Source: Hofstenia miamia
Taxonomy: Eukaryota; Xenacoelomorpha; Acoela
DNA length: 64,000 bases
Direction: 5' to 3'
Assembly: GCA_004352715.1 (NCBI GenBank)
Contig: SCFE01000106.1
Location: 317,358-381,357 of the forward strand
Shown in pieces: positions 10,527 to 22,472 of the stretch; within the stretch, counting starts at the first letter, position 1, and each line of letters starts with the position of its first letter. The position numbers and the translations under genes were made by a program. The notes under the pieces are model-generated. The model was given only the letters and a program-made list of their open reading frames with translations. It had not been told where the DNA came from and did no database searches.

Positions 10527-11601
10527 TCCTCTAAAAAATGTATCAATGCATGCTGGCAATGCACGTTTTAACATTCTGAGCGATTCGGCTTTGATTTGCT
10601 CTCATTTAGTAAATATTTCATTTAATGTTATAACTTCGAATGATAAGAATGAAAATAGCACCGGACTAAATATTTTGAAGGAAAAAAATTCCATAAAAAA
10701 CAAATTTCTTCAATGGAATTCAAAATGAGGCAAATCAAATCAACATGAGCATCACGAACAAGAAATTTGTTCTGCAAACACTTAGATATTTAAATAACTA
10801 TTTGGATAGGAGTTTGTAAGTCCTTCATTTTGCTTCCTTTCTTCTTTTTCAAAGACGGGGATGACTCAACCAGCCGCGGTATTGTAATATGATCAACCCA
10901 CAACTGAAATCAAAACGAAGCTTTCTGAGGACAGTTTCACAACAGTATTGTGCCATACACATACTGCAAGTTCAACCTAGCAGCTGCTGCAAATAGAATT
11001 TGGTGGGAAATTTCCTTGGTGTCCTGAAACGGGGATTTACCCACCTAACTTCTGGTAGTGGGGAATGTTAAACTTCGTCGTTTATAATCAAATGCCTTGA
11101 AAATATTGTGTGAGCAGTGTATTCTATATCATCAGGTATGATTGTAGCTGTTGTTGACAGTTTGACCTCGACACTTGGGATGTGTCTGGAAGAGAATGGA
11201 GCTCATCTTGTACCAAGATTTTCATTTGTTTGCATTTTGTATTGTATGAAATATATTAGTCGTGGAAGCCTTCCTTTATAAAAGTTTATCAAATGTTTAC
11301 TAAATGAAAGCAAATCAAAGTTGCGTTGTTTAATTTGGGACACCCTGTATTATTTTTACAAAATTAAATATCCTTTAAATTTATTAATTAAAATTTTTAA
11401 ATATTCTGCTATTGTGCTTTTCACTATCAAAACGTTTATCACACTTCGAGGATCTATAAAGACATACGTATATCGTTACACTTGAAATTATAATGGATTA
11501 TCTTCAATAAATTTAGTTGAGCTGTTATCCAATCAAAGAAAGTGAGATGTGGAAAAACTATAAATTCATTCGATTAAAAAGAATTGTATTGAATTCCCAG
11601 C
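10527..11601. other. Non-coding stretch upstream of the receptor gene
   Basis: No coding sequence recognised. It includes a less AT-rich patch (about 10860-11110), possibly part of an unnamed repeat, and the presumptive receptor promoter near 11528-11566. Confidence 0.4.
11528..11566 (+). promoter_or_regulatory. Possible CCAAT and TATA boxes of the receptor gene
   Basis: CCAATC at about 11529 and CTATAAAT at 11559-11566 lie in the usual order and spacing. The TATA-like string is only about 40 bases before the ATG at 11602, so the 5' leader would be about 10-15 nucleotides. In AT-rich DNA this can arise by chance. Confidence 0.3.
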
Positions 11602-11785
11602 ATGGCAACATCGAACTTAAGCAGTGATTGTTCTCCAGAGCACGAACTTTTTGCAAGCAATATTGGCAATTTTTTTAATTGGTTTACGCTTGTGTTTTCA
11701 ATATTCGGCATATTTACAAATGTATTGAGCTACATTACAATTCGTTCAATGAACATATCGAATTCTTCAGTTATATATATTCAAG
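11602..11785 (+). CDS. Class A GPCR, exon 1 (N-terminus and TM1)
   Basis: Starts MATSNLSSD, with a potential N-glycosylation site at Asn5, as expected for an extracellular N-terminus. About residues 25-50 form TM1 (WFTLVFSIFGIFTNVLSYITI), with the conserved Asn of helix 1 in FTNVLS. The exon ends IYIQ at CAAG|GTGAAT, a good splice donor, leaving one base of a split codon (phase 1). The matching exon 2 begins at 34957 in the same phase. Reading through the donor gives only a short meaningless extension, which favours splicing. The first intron would be about 23.2 kb. Confidence 0.8.
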
Positions 11786-12293
11786 GTGAATTTGTTTTGA
11801 TTTTAGCTTGAAATTTTATTAAAATATAATATTCCAAATATATATTTTGAACTATATCTGCACATACAATATAATTTTCAGCATTTACGATGTATATTAG
11901 GCGAAAGAAAATTTTGCACACAAATAATTTCAAAGTTTCATGTTATCTACGAGCGTATAGATTCATCCAAGAATTTTGACTTACTCTTGTACTTTGACGA
12001 TTGTGCTATTTATAAGGTATATTATGTTGGGGATTACGCGATTATTTATCGCGTAGTCCACGATTATGTTTAACACCAAAAGCGCGACGATAGGTCAAAA
12101 TGTCCTATAAGCCTTTTTTGTTTGATTTATAATTCATTCAGAAAAAACACTAGCAGGTACATATACTTCCAATTAAGTTCATTGAATTTGCTGTTAGTAG
12201 AAATTATCTTTCTTTGCAATAGTTGTTTAGGTAATCAGGAAGTTGAAAGCAACACTTAACCTTAGGTGTTACTTTTTAAACAGATATGCTGCC

Positions 12294-12591
12294 CAGGGTG
12301 GCAAACGGGTCGACCCAACCTGATCGGATCGGGTTGTTTGTCACGCTTTGAAAATTACCGGGTCAGAGAAATGAAGGTTTTCCCTGAAATATTAGTGGAA
12401 AACTAACCATGCATTTGAACTTAGTATGCAATCTACTATGATATTTAAAGCCTACTCTTAAAAATTTGTTAGTAACACTTACTTCATGTTAGTTTTGTCA
12501 AACATTTGCAAATACAAATCGGGTCAAAAGTTGACTGTCTGATTCATGGTTCGAGTCGTGGGTCAAAATGTGTGACCTGTTTGCCAATCTG
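12294..12591. mobile_element. hAT-type MITE, 298 bp
   Basis: The ends are inverted: CAGGGTGGCAAACGGGTC on the left and, read inward from the right, CAGATTGGCAAACAGGTC (15 of 18 match). It is flanked by 8-bp direct repeats ATGCTGCC (12286-12293) and ATGCTTCC (12592-12599). An 8-bp target duplication and CAG-type ends are diagnostic of hAT elements. The interior is AT-rich and non-coding. Near both ends the word GGGTC recurs, including the palindrome GGGTCGACCC, a layout like hAT transposase-binding arrays. Confidence 0.85.
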
Positions 12592-15500
12592 ATGCTTCCA
12601 AATCACCGAAACATGAATAGCATAAAGTCAGATGTCGCGGTGATTTGAGACTTTGGATAACTTAATTAGTTACGCGCTTAAAATTTATTTCAAAAAACCA
12701 TCAAAATTTTAAAAAATTCCTATGCAGGTTAAGGTTAAATAACTTATTACAGCAAAAATTAATCTAAACATCAAGATTTTACTAAATTAATATTAATTAT
12801 CTTTATGCTTGCGAGTTAATCATAAACGTCATAGATGGTTTTCAAAATACATTGTGTTGAATTTTTCATTTATAATTGCAAACTGGCACAACAAAACTTC
12901 TACACATACAGCATACAAAATTCTTAAATTTTGAAAAAGAAGCATTTTACTAGTCCTTGCAACAATTACACTGATCATCAATGATTTTTTATTTGGTTTG
13001 ACCATTTTTTGTATCTGGGTATTTTGATGGTGAACTTAATTTTTTATACACAGATCTGATTTTTTGAAAAAATAAAATTTCAAAAAAGTTGAAGTATGCA
13101 GAAATTCGAGTAAAATTGACATTTAGAAGACAAAAAATATGTAGAAGTTTATTGAGATTTAGTAAGTTGCTAGGTATTTTTGTGTAATATTGATTTAGTT
13201 AACACAGATCAGGTAGTTAAAGCTAAACTATTGAAATTTTATAAAAAAAGAGTAAAATAAAAAATTATGAAAGTTAACGTTGACATTATTTTTATTCTAA
13301 TAAATATCATTTATTAAATCTCTACAATTTCTTTGATAAAATAAAGTACGCAATTAAATCCAAAACATTTATCCGAATCTAATTTTTTAAAATTAGTTCT
13401 TTCTATTCAATATTCAGCTTAGTGTTTGCACATGTTAGTGCTTTTCGCATAATTTTCGATTTATCTCAATGTCCCATTATCCATTTTAATTATTCTTCTA
13501 AACAGCACTCTAAGCGCATGCGCACAGTGCATGCCCCTAAATTTCTAAGGATTCTTGTTTTTCAGAAATTTTATTTTTTCAAATTTTTATCATTTTTATT
13601 TTATTCAAGTTATTTTTAATTTGTAGTATGATCTCTGAAAAAATGAGTAATACCACCATACTCATGACGCTTGAATTTCCAACTTATGGCATATTTTACT
13701 CGAAAAAATTTTCAATCTCATAATTTCCAATTTTTGAATTTCACATTGTTTACTTGAGTTATTTTTTCTCAAATGAGCAGCACCAAGGAACTCAGGATAC
13801 ACTCAGATGCATAAAAACAGTATAAATCAGCATCATAAAAAAATTTCATTTAAATTGTTGCCCAGTGTTATTAATGAACATTGGTAATGTATACAAGGAG
13901 CTATTGCTTGAAGGTTACAATAAACATGATTAAAACATTTTGGCATATTTAGTTGTTTTGTTATTTATTGAGTTTTTGCAACAATGAAACATTTAAAATA
14001 TAAGCCCCCAAAAATTTTTTATTCTTATAAATAAAATATAATTCTGGTAAAAAATTGACTACTTTGCTTTCAGCAATGCCCTTTTTTCAAAAAACTGCTA
14101 AAATTTACAAAAATCACAAGATTTTGCTTAATGAAAACAATGTTAATCAAATATTACTTCAAAGGATCCCTAACTTCTGGCATATACCTTTATAGCTGGA
14201 GACATTTATTACAAAACAAAGAATTGGTCAGCATAGATTTATTATAGAACAATTTATCTCGAGGAACTATCTTGAATGTGAAAAAACGTTGCAATGATTT
14301 TAGGCTATAAATTCTGTTATTGACTTAAAGTTCTTTGATCCAATTGCTATACCAAATTAAAGAGGATCATCAATTACAAAGATAATTAATTTCTGCCATT
14401 TTCTAGCAAATACCTATTAGCAAATTACATTTAAATAGAATTCATACTTAGTAAAAATATTTATATGTTTAAATTAATAATCCTAATATGTTTCTTAACA
14501 TGGTATTTGTCAGCAAGTCCCATTTATTGAATGATGTTTCAGAAAACTAAAAATTATCGCCCCAACTCCTTTTCAACCAACTATTTTGGATAGTTTATCT
14601 TCATTTAAGTACAACATTATAATAATGGACTCACAATGGGACGATGGACCATAGTATTTTTTTAATTTTGATAAACTGACGAAAAACTTAAAGTGCTTTA
14701 ATTAAATGTTTGCATCAGACACATAAACATTTAAGCTAATGAGTTGCAAGAAATAAAACAAATCCAATAAGCAAGCAGCTTTCCTTATGTATAGTTTTAT
14801 TGCTATTTTGATTAAAACCTCCTATATATTTATGACATTTGATAATAAATTATTACAAACTTTTATTGAAACTTTATTTTCTGGATCAATAATTCAAGAT
14901 ATAATATTTTCCAGGAAGATTGCAAACCAGCCTCTTAATCGGTGACAAAGTCTATGAATGCAAGAATGAAATATACTTATAATATATTATAAATCTTACA
15001 TTCAACTAAGCCCACAACATCACAGGAGAAGCAATACTAATAACTAAGCGGCTAAGCAAAAATAAATAATTAAATAATTCATTAAGTATATTATCATTGA
15101 ACATATTTTAAATTGCATGCGATATATAATATATAAAATTTAGTCAAATGGAAGCAGATTTTTCCAAAAATGGGTAAACTAATCTTGGAGAAGTGATGAA
15201 CCTGAGGACCCTGGGAAGCATGTGGCCTGTCAAGGAGCATAATGTGGTCCACTGACCGATTTGACATTCGTTATGCATAGCAATGTTGCCATTTACTAAG
15301 AACCGCTATTAGACTTTGGTGTTAGCTTTGATCTTAAGCACTACAAAGCTACAAAGTTGTTACAAACTTAAGGAATACATAAAGTGAAGGAAAATAGAAG
15401 GTTAAGTCCATTTTGCAAATTAAAATAACTGTCTAATATATAATAATGAAATTCAAGAAAATTACAAAGTTGCCCTCAATGAAATTTTAAGGTAATTCCT

Positions 15501-16961
15501 CTCAATATTATACCAAACCTGAGCTTACACTCTCAAATCATAGTTTATTTTAAGCAGCCCATACTTATGTGAACAGATCTTTTTTAAAATTAACATTGCA
15601 AAAAGTCATTACATGTTGAGGCTGAGAGACGAGAATCTTAGTGTGCAGTTGCGAGCGGGTTCGTCACCCCCATGATTTAGAATAATAATTAGGGTGGACC
15701 AAAGTCAATAAAGTCAATTTTGCTAGAAAGTAAATTTGCTATGCAAATAGTACGATCAATTTTGTGAAAATTGTTGGATAATTTTGTACAATTTGGTATA
15801 AAAAATAAACTTTTTCGTAAAAAGCACTACAGGAAAATTTACTAATTTAAGAAAACTTCCCAAGTTATCAACATATTTTTTCTGTACATATTGAAACTGT
15901 TATTTAATTCCATTTAGTAGACCTTCATTGTGAAGATCCTTTTTATGTTTATCTTCAAATTATACTACATGAAATTGTGGAAAAATATTGTACTAGTATT
16001 TGAAGAAAATGACGTTTTCTGCACACAAGTAAGAAATGTGAATAAGGCTCAAAACGTACCAAAGGAATTTATTTTAATAATTGCTGACTTGGAAACAGTA
16101 TATTCAAGTACTCAGCTTGTAAGGCATCTTAAGATTATTAAATGAATGGATTCAATAAAACCACTAGCCTAACTCTAGTAAAATACACTATCTTGAAAGA
16201 AAGTTAAGCGCATTGGTTGATCTAAATAAAATTATATTAGGTTCTTATGTTGTCTTCTTAAAATGCAAAAACCAGTGTCGCTTAATTTCCACAACTAAAA
16301 GTAGTCCACTTTGAAGGATGAGTTTGAACGCATATTTGAAACATATTTTACTAATTATTTGCGATAATGCATAATAGGATATAAGGTAATGCAACACGTT
16401 GTGGCTGTGTAATTTCATTATTTTTCATTGATTTTTCTTAAGTTCCCAAACAATTTATAATCCAAATATTTGATAACAAGTCCAACATTTTGGCAAAAAA
16501 TGCAAACAATTTTGCTAGGGTATGTTATTTTGCGCTCTTTTAGTAAATTTGAGAAAGAGGTTTGCAATATTACATCACTTCAGAAACCCCAACATTAAGA
16601 ATTATGTAATTGATTTTGTTAATATTTTGTCCTAATAATATTTTTATTGACATGTAGCTAAAATTTGAAACTAATTTTGGGGTAAATTTTAAAGTGAATT
16701 TTTTATATTTTTTATGTCAATGTGATAGAGCTAACATCAGAAAAATAATATCAATTTGTGCTCCGCCTTATAAATAATAAGTAAATATATTTAGGAATTT
16801 TACAAATAATAGCATACAGAAGTGAACTTTTATATATGACCTGTCAATTTTGCTCATTACATCTGATTCTATTAATCTCGAACTTTTCATAGTTTGTTGA
16901 GTGATAGTGGTAAAATTAACCTCACTAAATTTTATGATTGTTTTAATATACCGTATATATG
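12592..16961. other. Intronic AT-rich DNA, nothing recognised
   Basis: I see no gene, transposon terminus or RNA gene. The open frames are short and lack family features. The longest, at 13422-13619 and 15930-16145, are rich in Phe, Ile and Lys, as random AT-rich sequence would be. Confidence 0.4.
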
Positions 16962-17148
16962 TTAAAGTAAGGAATATCGTGAAATCCTTAAAATTTTCAG
17001 GGGATTCGTGAAATTACTATTTCAATTAAATACTTCGCAAACCATTAAACTAGTCAGGGATTTCATGCACTTATGGAAAATCGGTGTTAAATTTCACAAC
17101 TTTACTAACCCATTAGTCGAAATTAAATCGTTTTATTCGAACGTTTAA
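16962..17148 (-). repeat. Dispersed repeat of unknown type, copy 1 (inverted)
   Basis: Read on the minus strand, this segment matches 26421-26594: AACGTTCGAA, TTTAATTTC, AATGGGTTAGT, CATGAAATCC(C/T)TGACT and TAATTTCACGAAT occur in the same order. A shortened third copy is at 31720-31790. The element is non-coding and its ends are unknown. Being dispersed and in both orientations suggests a MITE or SINE-like family. Confidence 0.7.
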
Positions 17149-18454
17149 ATTAGGGTGAATATCATTTGATTTACGTTAACATATTTCTATCCAAGCTTCT
17201 CTAATAGCCTGTCACGAGCACCATGACCAGTTACAATGTAGACTTTGTTGAACATGATGTAGATATCTTCTATAGCTCTTATCAATACATGTTCTACAAC
17301 TTGTAGAACTCACTGATTAATTGATTGTTACTGTGGTTTTTCTAGCCTGTGACTCCTTGCAAATAAAGATTCATTGTTTGATTACTAGTTTGAAGATGTT
17401 CACTGAATACATTCTTTTTAGCCTTAGATGTCAATCATTATTTCCTTGACGTACATGTTCTACAATTTATAACTATTACAAACCTACCAAAGCTACTTTT
17501 TTACTGAATATTCATGAAGGCTCACTCAAATGAGGATTCAATCAATGAACATCCTAACAATGCAAGGAAAGTTCAAAAGAATATTAGGGTTGCGCGGTCT
17601 TCAGGTCACCCTGGCCTTATTGGTATACTAAAATTGGTGAAATTTGACCCTGTTGGCATACTATTGTGAACAAGATTGGATGGCTGGAGACTATGTGCTT
17701 GCAAGTCCCATGTCAACCATGTGAATGCGCTGCCACTTATTCTGAGTTCAATTAAAACCTCGAACAAGTCATTTCAGTGGGACTGGAATGAACATTGGAC
17801 TGGGGTCACAAATGAAATACATTGGACCACAGATATCAGAATACATTGTTAACACGAAAATATATTTTTGAAAATTACATCTGCTTTGATCATTACAGTA
17901 AAGCACGCCTTTCGTCCATTGTCGAAATCCAAAAAAGAATGTCTAACGTTTTAACATTAATTGAATACTTATATCAAGCGTTTCGCCAGGAATTTTTTTC
18001 AGAGGGGAGCAAATCTCAATTTTTATCTATTAATAGTACTTATAGAGTGACTTAAAATATTCTTATATTGCAGTGCAGGTAACAAATAATAATGAAGTCC
18101 TAATGCATTCTGATAATTTTTCTCAAAAAAAATTAATCTGTGTAAACAATTATTTATATTATATTATATTGTATTATATTATATACTTTGCAACCCAAAA
18201 GTTTAAAATACAAAATACAAAGTAACCAGTGTTAAGTATAGCAATATCTAGTCTTTTTTTCCGTAAAGTTTCTTGTGTGATAAAAGATTTCTCGGTTCTG
18301 TGCCGACGAGAGAACGGTACTGGTATTTACTGTGAATTCCGCGTTTTATGTTCTCCTGACTGTGGGTGTGGGAATAAGATAATTAAGTGGACGTGATTCC
18401 ATTAGGAATTCCTGATATATTTTCTGGCAAATGTTTTCTCGCGGATTAAACAGC
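17149..18454. other. Intronic DNA, nothing recognised
   Basis: No coding or transposon signature found. One 77-codon plus-strand frame at 17822-18055 has no recognisable features. Confidence 0.4.
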
Positions 18455-19251
18455 GATTCAAGCTAGAGAATCTGACATGCATCCATGTACTGTACTTCTG
18501 GTATGAAAATTCTCAAAACTTGCTTCTCTGCACGCTTCATTGCCTCGATTTTGGTGGATGTTAATTGGTGATGCCAGACTGCGCAGCAATATTCTAGTAT
18601 GGATCTGATCAGTGATTTATATAATGTCAGACAAGCTGAAACTGGTATACCACGTCTATTCAGCGCTCGTATAAAGAAGATTTTTTTCGAAGCTTTTGTA
18701 ACTATGTGATTTGTGTTCATATTCCATTTCATAACTACTCCCAAAAGAGTATCAGATTTGGCTTGGCTAAAGTAATATTGCATTTCTCTGGGTGCATAAT
18801 CATTTGATTGGCATCACTCCAGCTTTTTACATCATGCGCAATTTGACGCGATTTCTCGCCTTCGTTGATGTTTCCTTTGATCTCCTTTATCCACACTGAT
18901 GTATCATCTACTAATTTCGCACTGGGTGAATCTGGAGCATTCCGCAAAAGTGTGATTATCAATAGAATGAACAGCCATGGTCCAAGCCTTGTCCCTTGCG
19001 GCGCTCCTGCAAATATATTCTGCCATTCTGACAACACGCCCGAAGAAGTTTCACGAGTTGTTTTGCGTCCACTTAAAAAGGATGAGATTCAATCCATGTT
19101 TCCTCCACTGACTGCAATCGTTTTAAGGCGTCTAACAAGTATTGGGTGGTTGAATAGAGCGAAGGCTTTTTTATATTCGACAAGGAGAACTCTAATATAT
19201 GCATTTGTTTCATCCAATGATCCAACCCCATTGTGGATTAAATCAATTAAT
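18455..19251 (-). pseudogene. LINE reverse transcriptase, C-terminal half
   Basis: Read on the minus strand from 19251, the frames give 'VLLVEYKKAFALFNHPIL' (motif A region), 'GAPQGTRLGPWLFI', 'KLVDDTSVWI' (the catalytic box, with two Asp kept), 'IMHPEKCNITLAK', and the thumb segment 'LNRRGIPVSACLTLYKSL' followed by 'ILEYCCAVWH'. Frame changes near 18735-18783 and elsewhere break it. The motifs fit a non-LTR retrotransposon of CR1/L2-like type. The N-terminal half continues at 20255 beyond a hAT insertion. Both halves join exactly at the duplicated 8-bp target site. Confidence 0.8.
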
Positions 19252-19713
19252 CAGAGATGGAACCGGCTACCGGCCGGCCGAGGCCGGTTTAGGCCGGGGT
19301 CGGCAATTACCAGCCTGCAGCCACTTTGTAATGTCCAGGAAAGGCCGGTAAAATCACCGGCCATTTGTCGGCCAAAAATCAAATACATATTTTTGTTTTT
19401 AAGAGACAAGTTGCGAATATATGTTTTTGTTTATGAGAAAATATCTGTTGATATTTAAATAAATAGTGAGACGAAAACAAATTATTCAATTCAGCACTTT
19501 ATATAAAATCTACAACGGTTGCTGCTTCAAATGTGTTAGATGCTAGTTTAATTGTTTATTTAAACACTTTATCCTTTTACTTCGCATTTCACAGTTTGTT
19601 ATGAACATCGAGCTTTTAGATAGTTTATCTGATTCACTAATTATACAAAAAGGTAAATTAGGAGAATTTACACTTCAACAAAGTAAAAAATCTCATAAAA
19701 ATGATAAGAGGTT

Positions 19714-19995
19714 TTGCGCTATATGATGCATCCAGTTGCTGTGGATCTAAATAAAGAGAATACAGTCTTGAAATATTGGATAGTTTGCTCAAATTGCAAG
19801 AAGTCTGCATTTCGAACACACTCAAAGCCAACTCAAAATAGTACTAGAAAAAACTATGTCATATCACATGCCATTAAGCATTTGAATAACTTTTTAAAGC
19901 ATCTTATAAGTAAGCAACAGAAATTGAGTCAGTTTCTGTTCAACAAAAAGCCTCTACCGCTTAAAGATAAAACCCCTTTAAAGGCAGGAGTGTAA
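19714..19995 (+). pseudogene. Possible BED-finger fragment of a hAT transposase
   Basis: The 93-codon frame contains WIVCSNCKKSAF, then a HAIKHLNN run about 25 residues later. That is a C-x2-C ... H-x3-H spacing compatible with a BED zinc finger, the usual N-terminal DNA-binding domain of hAT transposases. It lies inside an element with hAT ends, which makes the reading more likely. No catalytic domain follows. The match is short and could be chance. Confidence 0.35.
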
Positions 19996-20008
19996 TTTAT
20001 ATGTAAAA

Positions 20009-20041
<33 letters not shown>

Positions 20042-20109
20042 NNNNNNNNNNNNNNNNNNNNNNNNNNNNNNNNNNNNNNNNNNNNNNNNNNNNNNNNNNN
20101 NNNNNNNNN
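20042..20109. other. Assembly gap inside a (TA)n tract
   Basis: 68 Ns flanked on both sides by (TA)n. The gap lies within the hAT element and reflects the unresolved microsatellite length. Confidence 0.9.
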
Positions 20110-20254
20110 TATATATATATATATATATATATATATACTTGTATAGATTAAATATATGCAAAAAAATCTACCGCCAAGACCGGCCGGCCGGTATTAACTC
20201 TTGCCGACCAACTACCGGCCCCGGCCTTAAAATTTTCAGCCGGATCCAGCTCTG

Positions 20255-20790
20255 CAATCAATACATGACATGTTGATCTTTTGTGAATGATTCCAAATTG
20301 ACGTTTATTTATGTTTGAAATGATCTTATCGATTAGTTCTTTTTCCAAGATAATTTCAACGGCTATTTTAAAAACTGAATGAGTCAAAGTAATTGGTCGC
20401 AGATTTTTGAAGGGTGAAATGACGGGCTTTTTCTTTATTAGACAGCAAACATCAGCAGTTGAGAATGGAGACCCGTCACTCTCTGCCAATGACTGATTAC
20501 TGATTGATGAGAATATGAATAGGGAAGGCTAACTCGCATGCAAACTCTTTCAAGATCTAATTGGGAATAATATTACCATAAATGTCTGGTCAAGATGATT
20601 TCTTGGAATTGACCTTATTCAACAATAAGTAAATTTCGAATTCAGTCACCCTCATTGGATTCTCATTTATGTTAATTGGTTTTCGCTCAAAGGGAATCAT
20701 TGGATGTGACACAGACGCCAAAATCATGTTGATTTGTTTTACCTGACATTGTTGTTCCATCTTATTCAATTCGCCACCTAAACAAAGAGT
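20255..20790 (-). pseudogene. LINE reverse transcriptase, N-terminal half
   Basis: The minus strand gives, from about 20780 downward, a degenerate linker with 'NKMEQQCQVKQIN', a degenerate 'GPDGIPN'-like block (PDIYGNIIPN), 'LAESDGSPF', 'VCCLIKKKPVISPFKNLRP', 'ITLTHSVFKIAVE' and 'NKRQFGI..KRSTCHVLI'. These are the fingers motifs of LINE reverse transcriptases. It continues into 19251 once the hAT element is removed. Stops within the first blocks show the LINE was already decaying or has decayed since. No endonuclease was found upstream. Confidence 0.75.
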
Positions 20791-20848
20791 TGATATACGA
20801 GGTGATCGAACTCAGATTACTATGAGAATAAACATCCTGCGGTCACCT

Positions 20849-21152
20849 CAAAAATTGAATCAGATCGGATCGTATTCAAATTTTGTAAAGATTTAGATGT
20901 GTTTTACATCCAAAAATAATGTATTATATACATTTTATACATTTAATATCACTTTATGTCTATTACTAATCTTAATCTAAACAATTGTAAAATCGTATTC
21001 GCAATTCAAAAATATAAATCGCAATAATTTATTTTGAATCGGATCCAAAAATAATAAATCTTTAAAAATTAGGATAGGATTGAACCTGGATTTCGAAGTC
21101 TCGGATCCTGATCGGATTAGATCTTGAAATTTTTTATTCGATTCCAACTCTG
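20849..21152. mobile_element. Possible hAT MITE with ATCGGAT-rich ends
   Basis: The right end, read inward, is CAGAGTTGGAATCGAAT; the left candidate is CAAAAATTGAATCAGAT. Words of the ATCGGAT or CGGATC type recur near both ends, as in the other GC-capped hAT MITEs here. No acceptable 8-bp target duplication was found (GGTCACCT against TTACGCCA), so the left boundary may be wrong or the end degraded. Confidence 0.45.
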
Positions 21153-21208
21153 TTACGCCAATGGACATGAATACTGTTGTAAGACAGAGTTTCAACAGTA
21201 AGAAAATT

Positions 21209-21682
21209 TTATATATTTAAGACGTGCTGTAGTTTACCTTCAAGACTGTAAAGTTTATTGCAATACCAACTTCCATACGACCAGGTACCAAGGTACTCAT
21301 ATGGCAATCCTCTTTTTTCCTTTTTTTCCAAGCAAGAGTGACATAAGCTCCATAGCATTCTCTTTTCTGATCGTCCGAGAGCTTGATGCGAAGGCTTTGG
21401 GGAGCCAGCTTGATTGATGTTTTTTTCCAGGTTTACAGCAGTTTGTTGTCTTTCTGTGGGAAAGTCTTCTTCATCGTAATAAGTACCTCCTTTAACTTTC
21501 TTCGTGAGATATATTTTAATACTATCCTTCCTATTCCTTCTGAATGTAGGGGCATTATCTGATTGGATTATGTATGACCGCGAATGATTAATGCATGATA
21601 TGATTGTGCCAAATTTTTTCTTAGGGTAGTTTACCATAACGTTATCACCAATTGTGAGTTTCCCTAGTTCACTGTTCCTCAA
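21209..21682 (-). pseudogene. Gypsy integrase C-terminal tail
   Basis: The 157-codon minus-strand frame has 'LTIGDNVMVNYPKKKFGTII', then 'RSYIIQSDNAPTFRRNRKD'. This matches the layout of the post-catalytic region of Gypsy integrases, where a small beta-barrel is followed by RSY.V.T..G...RRNRR. The remaining 80 residues are not recognisable. It lies just downstream of the integrase core in the same orientation. Confidence 0.7.
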
Positions 21683-21779
21683 TCAAAGCATTCCTTCTGT
21701 CTTTCTTGGGATGCTAGGTTTTTGGTTTCAATTTGATCATGTACACGAATTGACGGTTATAGCAGGTAATTAAATTTGG

Positions 21780-22470
21780 TATCAAAATGGCGACTGTGTA
21801 ACAGCTGTGCTGAAAATACCCGTAAGCTTGGGCTGGGCGTATTGTTGCGTAGTAATAGCACGTACTGCACGCCAGATCATCGCTTCAGCAGTTTTTCGAA
21901 AATGTGTACTGCTTTTTCTGCAAGGCCATTTGATCCAGAATCGTATCGGCTAGTAATCGTTAATGAGAAACCATACTCTTTGGCGAATTCCTTCACTTCC
22001 CTAGAGGATGAAGGATTGTTATCTGCTACGACTTCAGCTGGTATGCCTAATACAGAAAACAATTGCTTTAGTGCCTTAATGGTGCATTTTGTCATCTGTT
22101 CGGCTACAATGAATCTGAAATAGTAGTCGATGATCACAATGTACGCTGCTCCATGTTAATAGGCGATGTCAAAAGCGGTTTTTTGTCATGGTCTAGGTGG
22201 CCTATTATGATGAAGCATAGGCTAATTCCGTTGTTTATTGCCGTCCTCCATGCATTTTGCGCATCTTTTTACGTGCTTTTCAACTGCTTCATTTATTTTT
22301 GGCCATTTTGTCATTGATATATTTTTAGTAATACCTTCATGCGATGCATGCAGTTGAGACAAAATTTCGTTTTGGATGGTTGAAGGTTCAACAATTCTGT
22401 TTTATTTTAGTAGAATACCATCTGCGCATGATAACTCATAACGTACTTTCCAAAACATAGATAAATCTTT
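21780..22470 (-). pseudogene. Gypsy integrase, zinc-binding and catalytic core
   Basis: From about 22400 downward the minus strand encodes an HHCC zinc-binding module, 'LHASHEGI ... VEKHVKRCAKCM' (H-x3-H, C-x2-C). Beyond a frame break follows the catalytic core at 22137-21877 with 'IIDYYFRF' (first Asp), 'VVADNNPSS' (second Asp) and 'SNGLAEKAV' (Glu). The DDE residues survive, although surrounding residues deviate (DNNP for DNGP). The whole is split over frames and is not translatable as one protein. Confidence 0.8.
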
Positions 22471-22472
22471 TG

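Larger units (their letters stand above)
19252..20254. mobile_element. hAT-type element with GGCCGG-rich ends, inserted in a LINE
   Basis: The left end is CAGAGATGGAACCGG; the right end read inward is CAGAGCTGGATCCGG (13 of 15). The flanks are CAATTAAT (19244-19251) and CAATCAAT (20255-20262), an 8-bp target duplication with one change. The interrupted minus-strand reverse transcriptase resumes on the far side, which independently proves the insertion. Both ends carry many copies of CCGG/GGCCGG. The interior is AT-rich, holds a weak BED-finger-like frame at 19714-19995, and includes a (TA)n tract with a 68-N gap, so the length of about 1 kb is approximate. Confidence 0.9.

Noticed and set aside
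10206-10571. Open frames spanning the N gap on both strands
   Set aside because: They consist mainly of unknown residues. The frame continuity is an artefact of the Ns; the same applies to 25820-26362 and 56063-56278.
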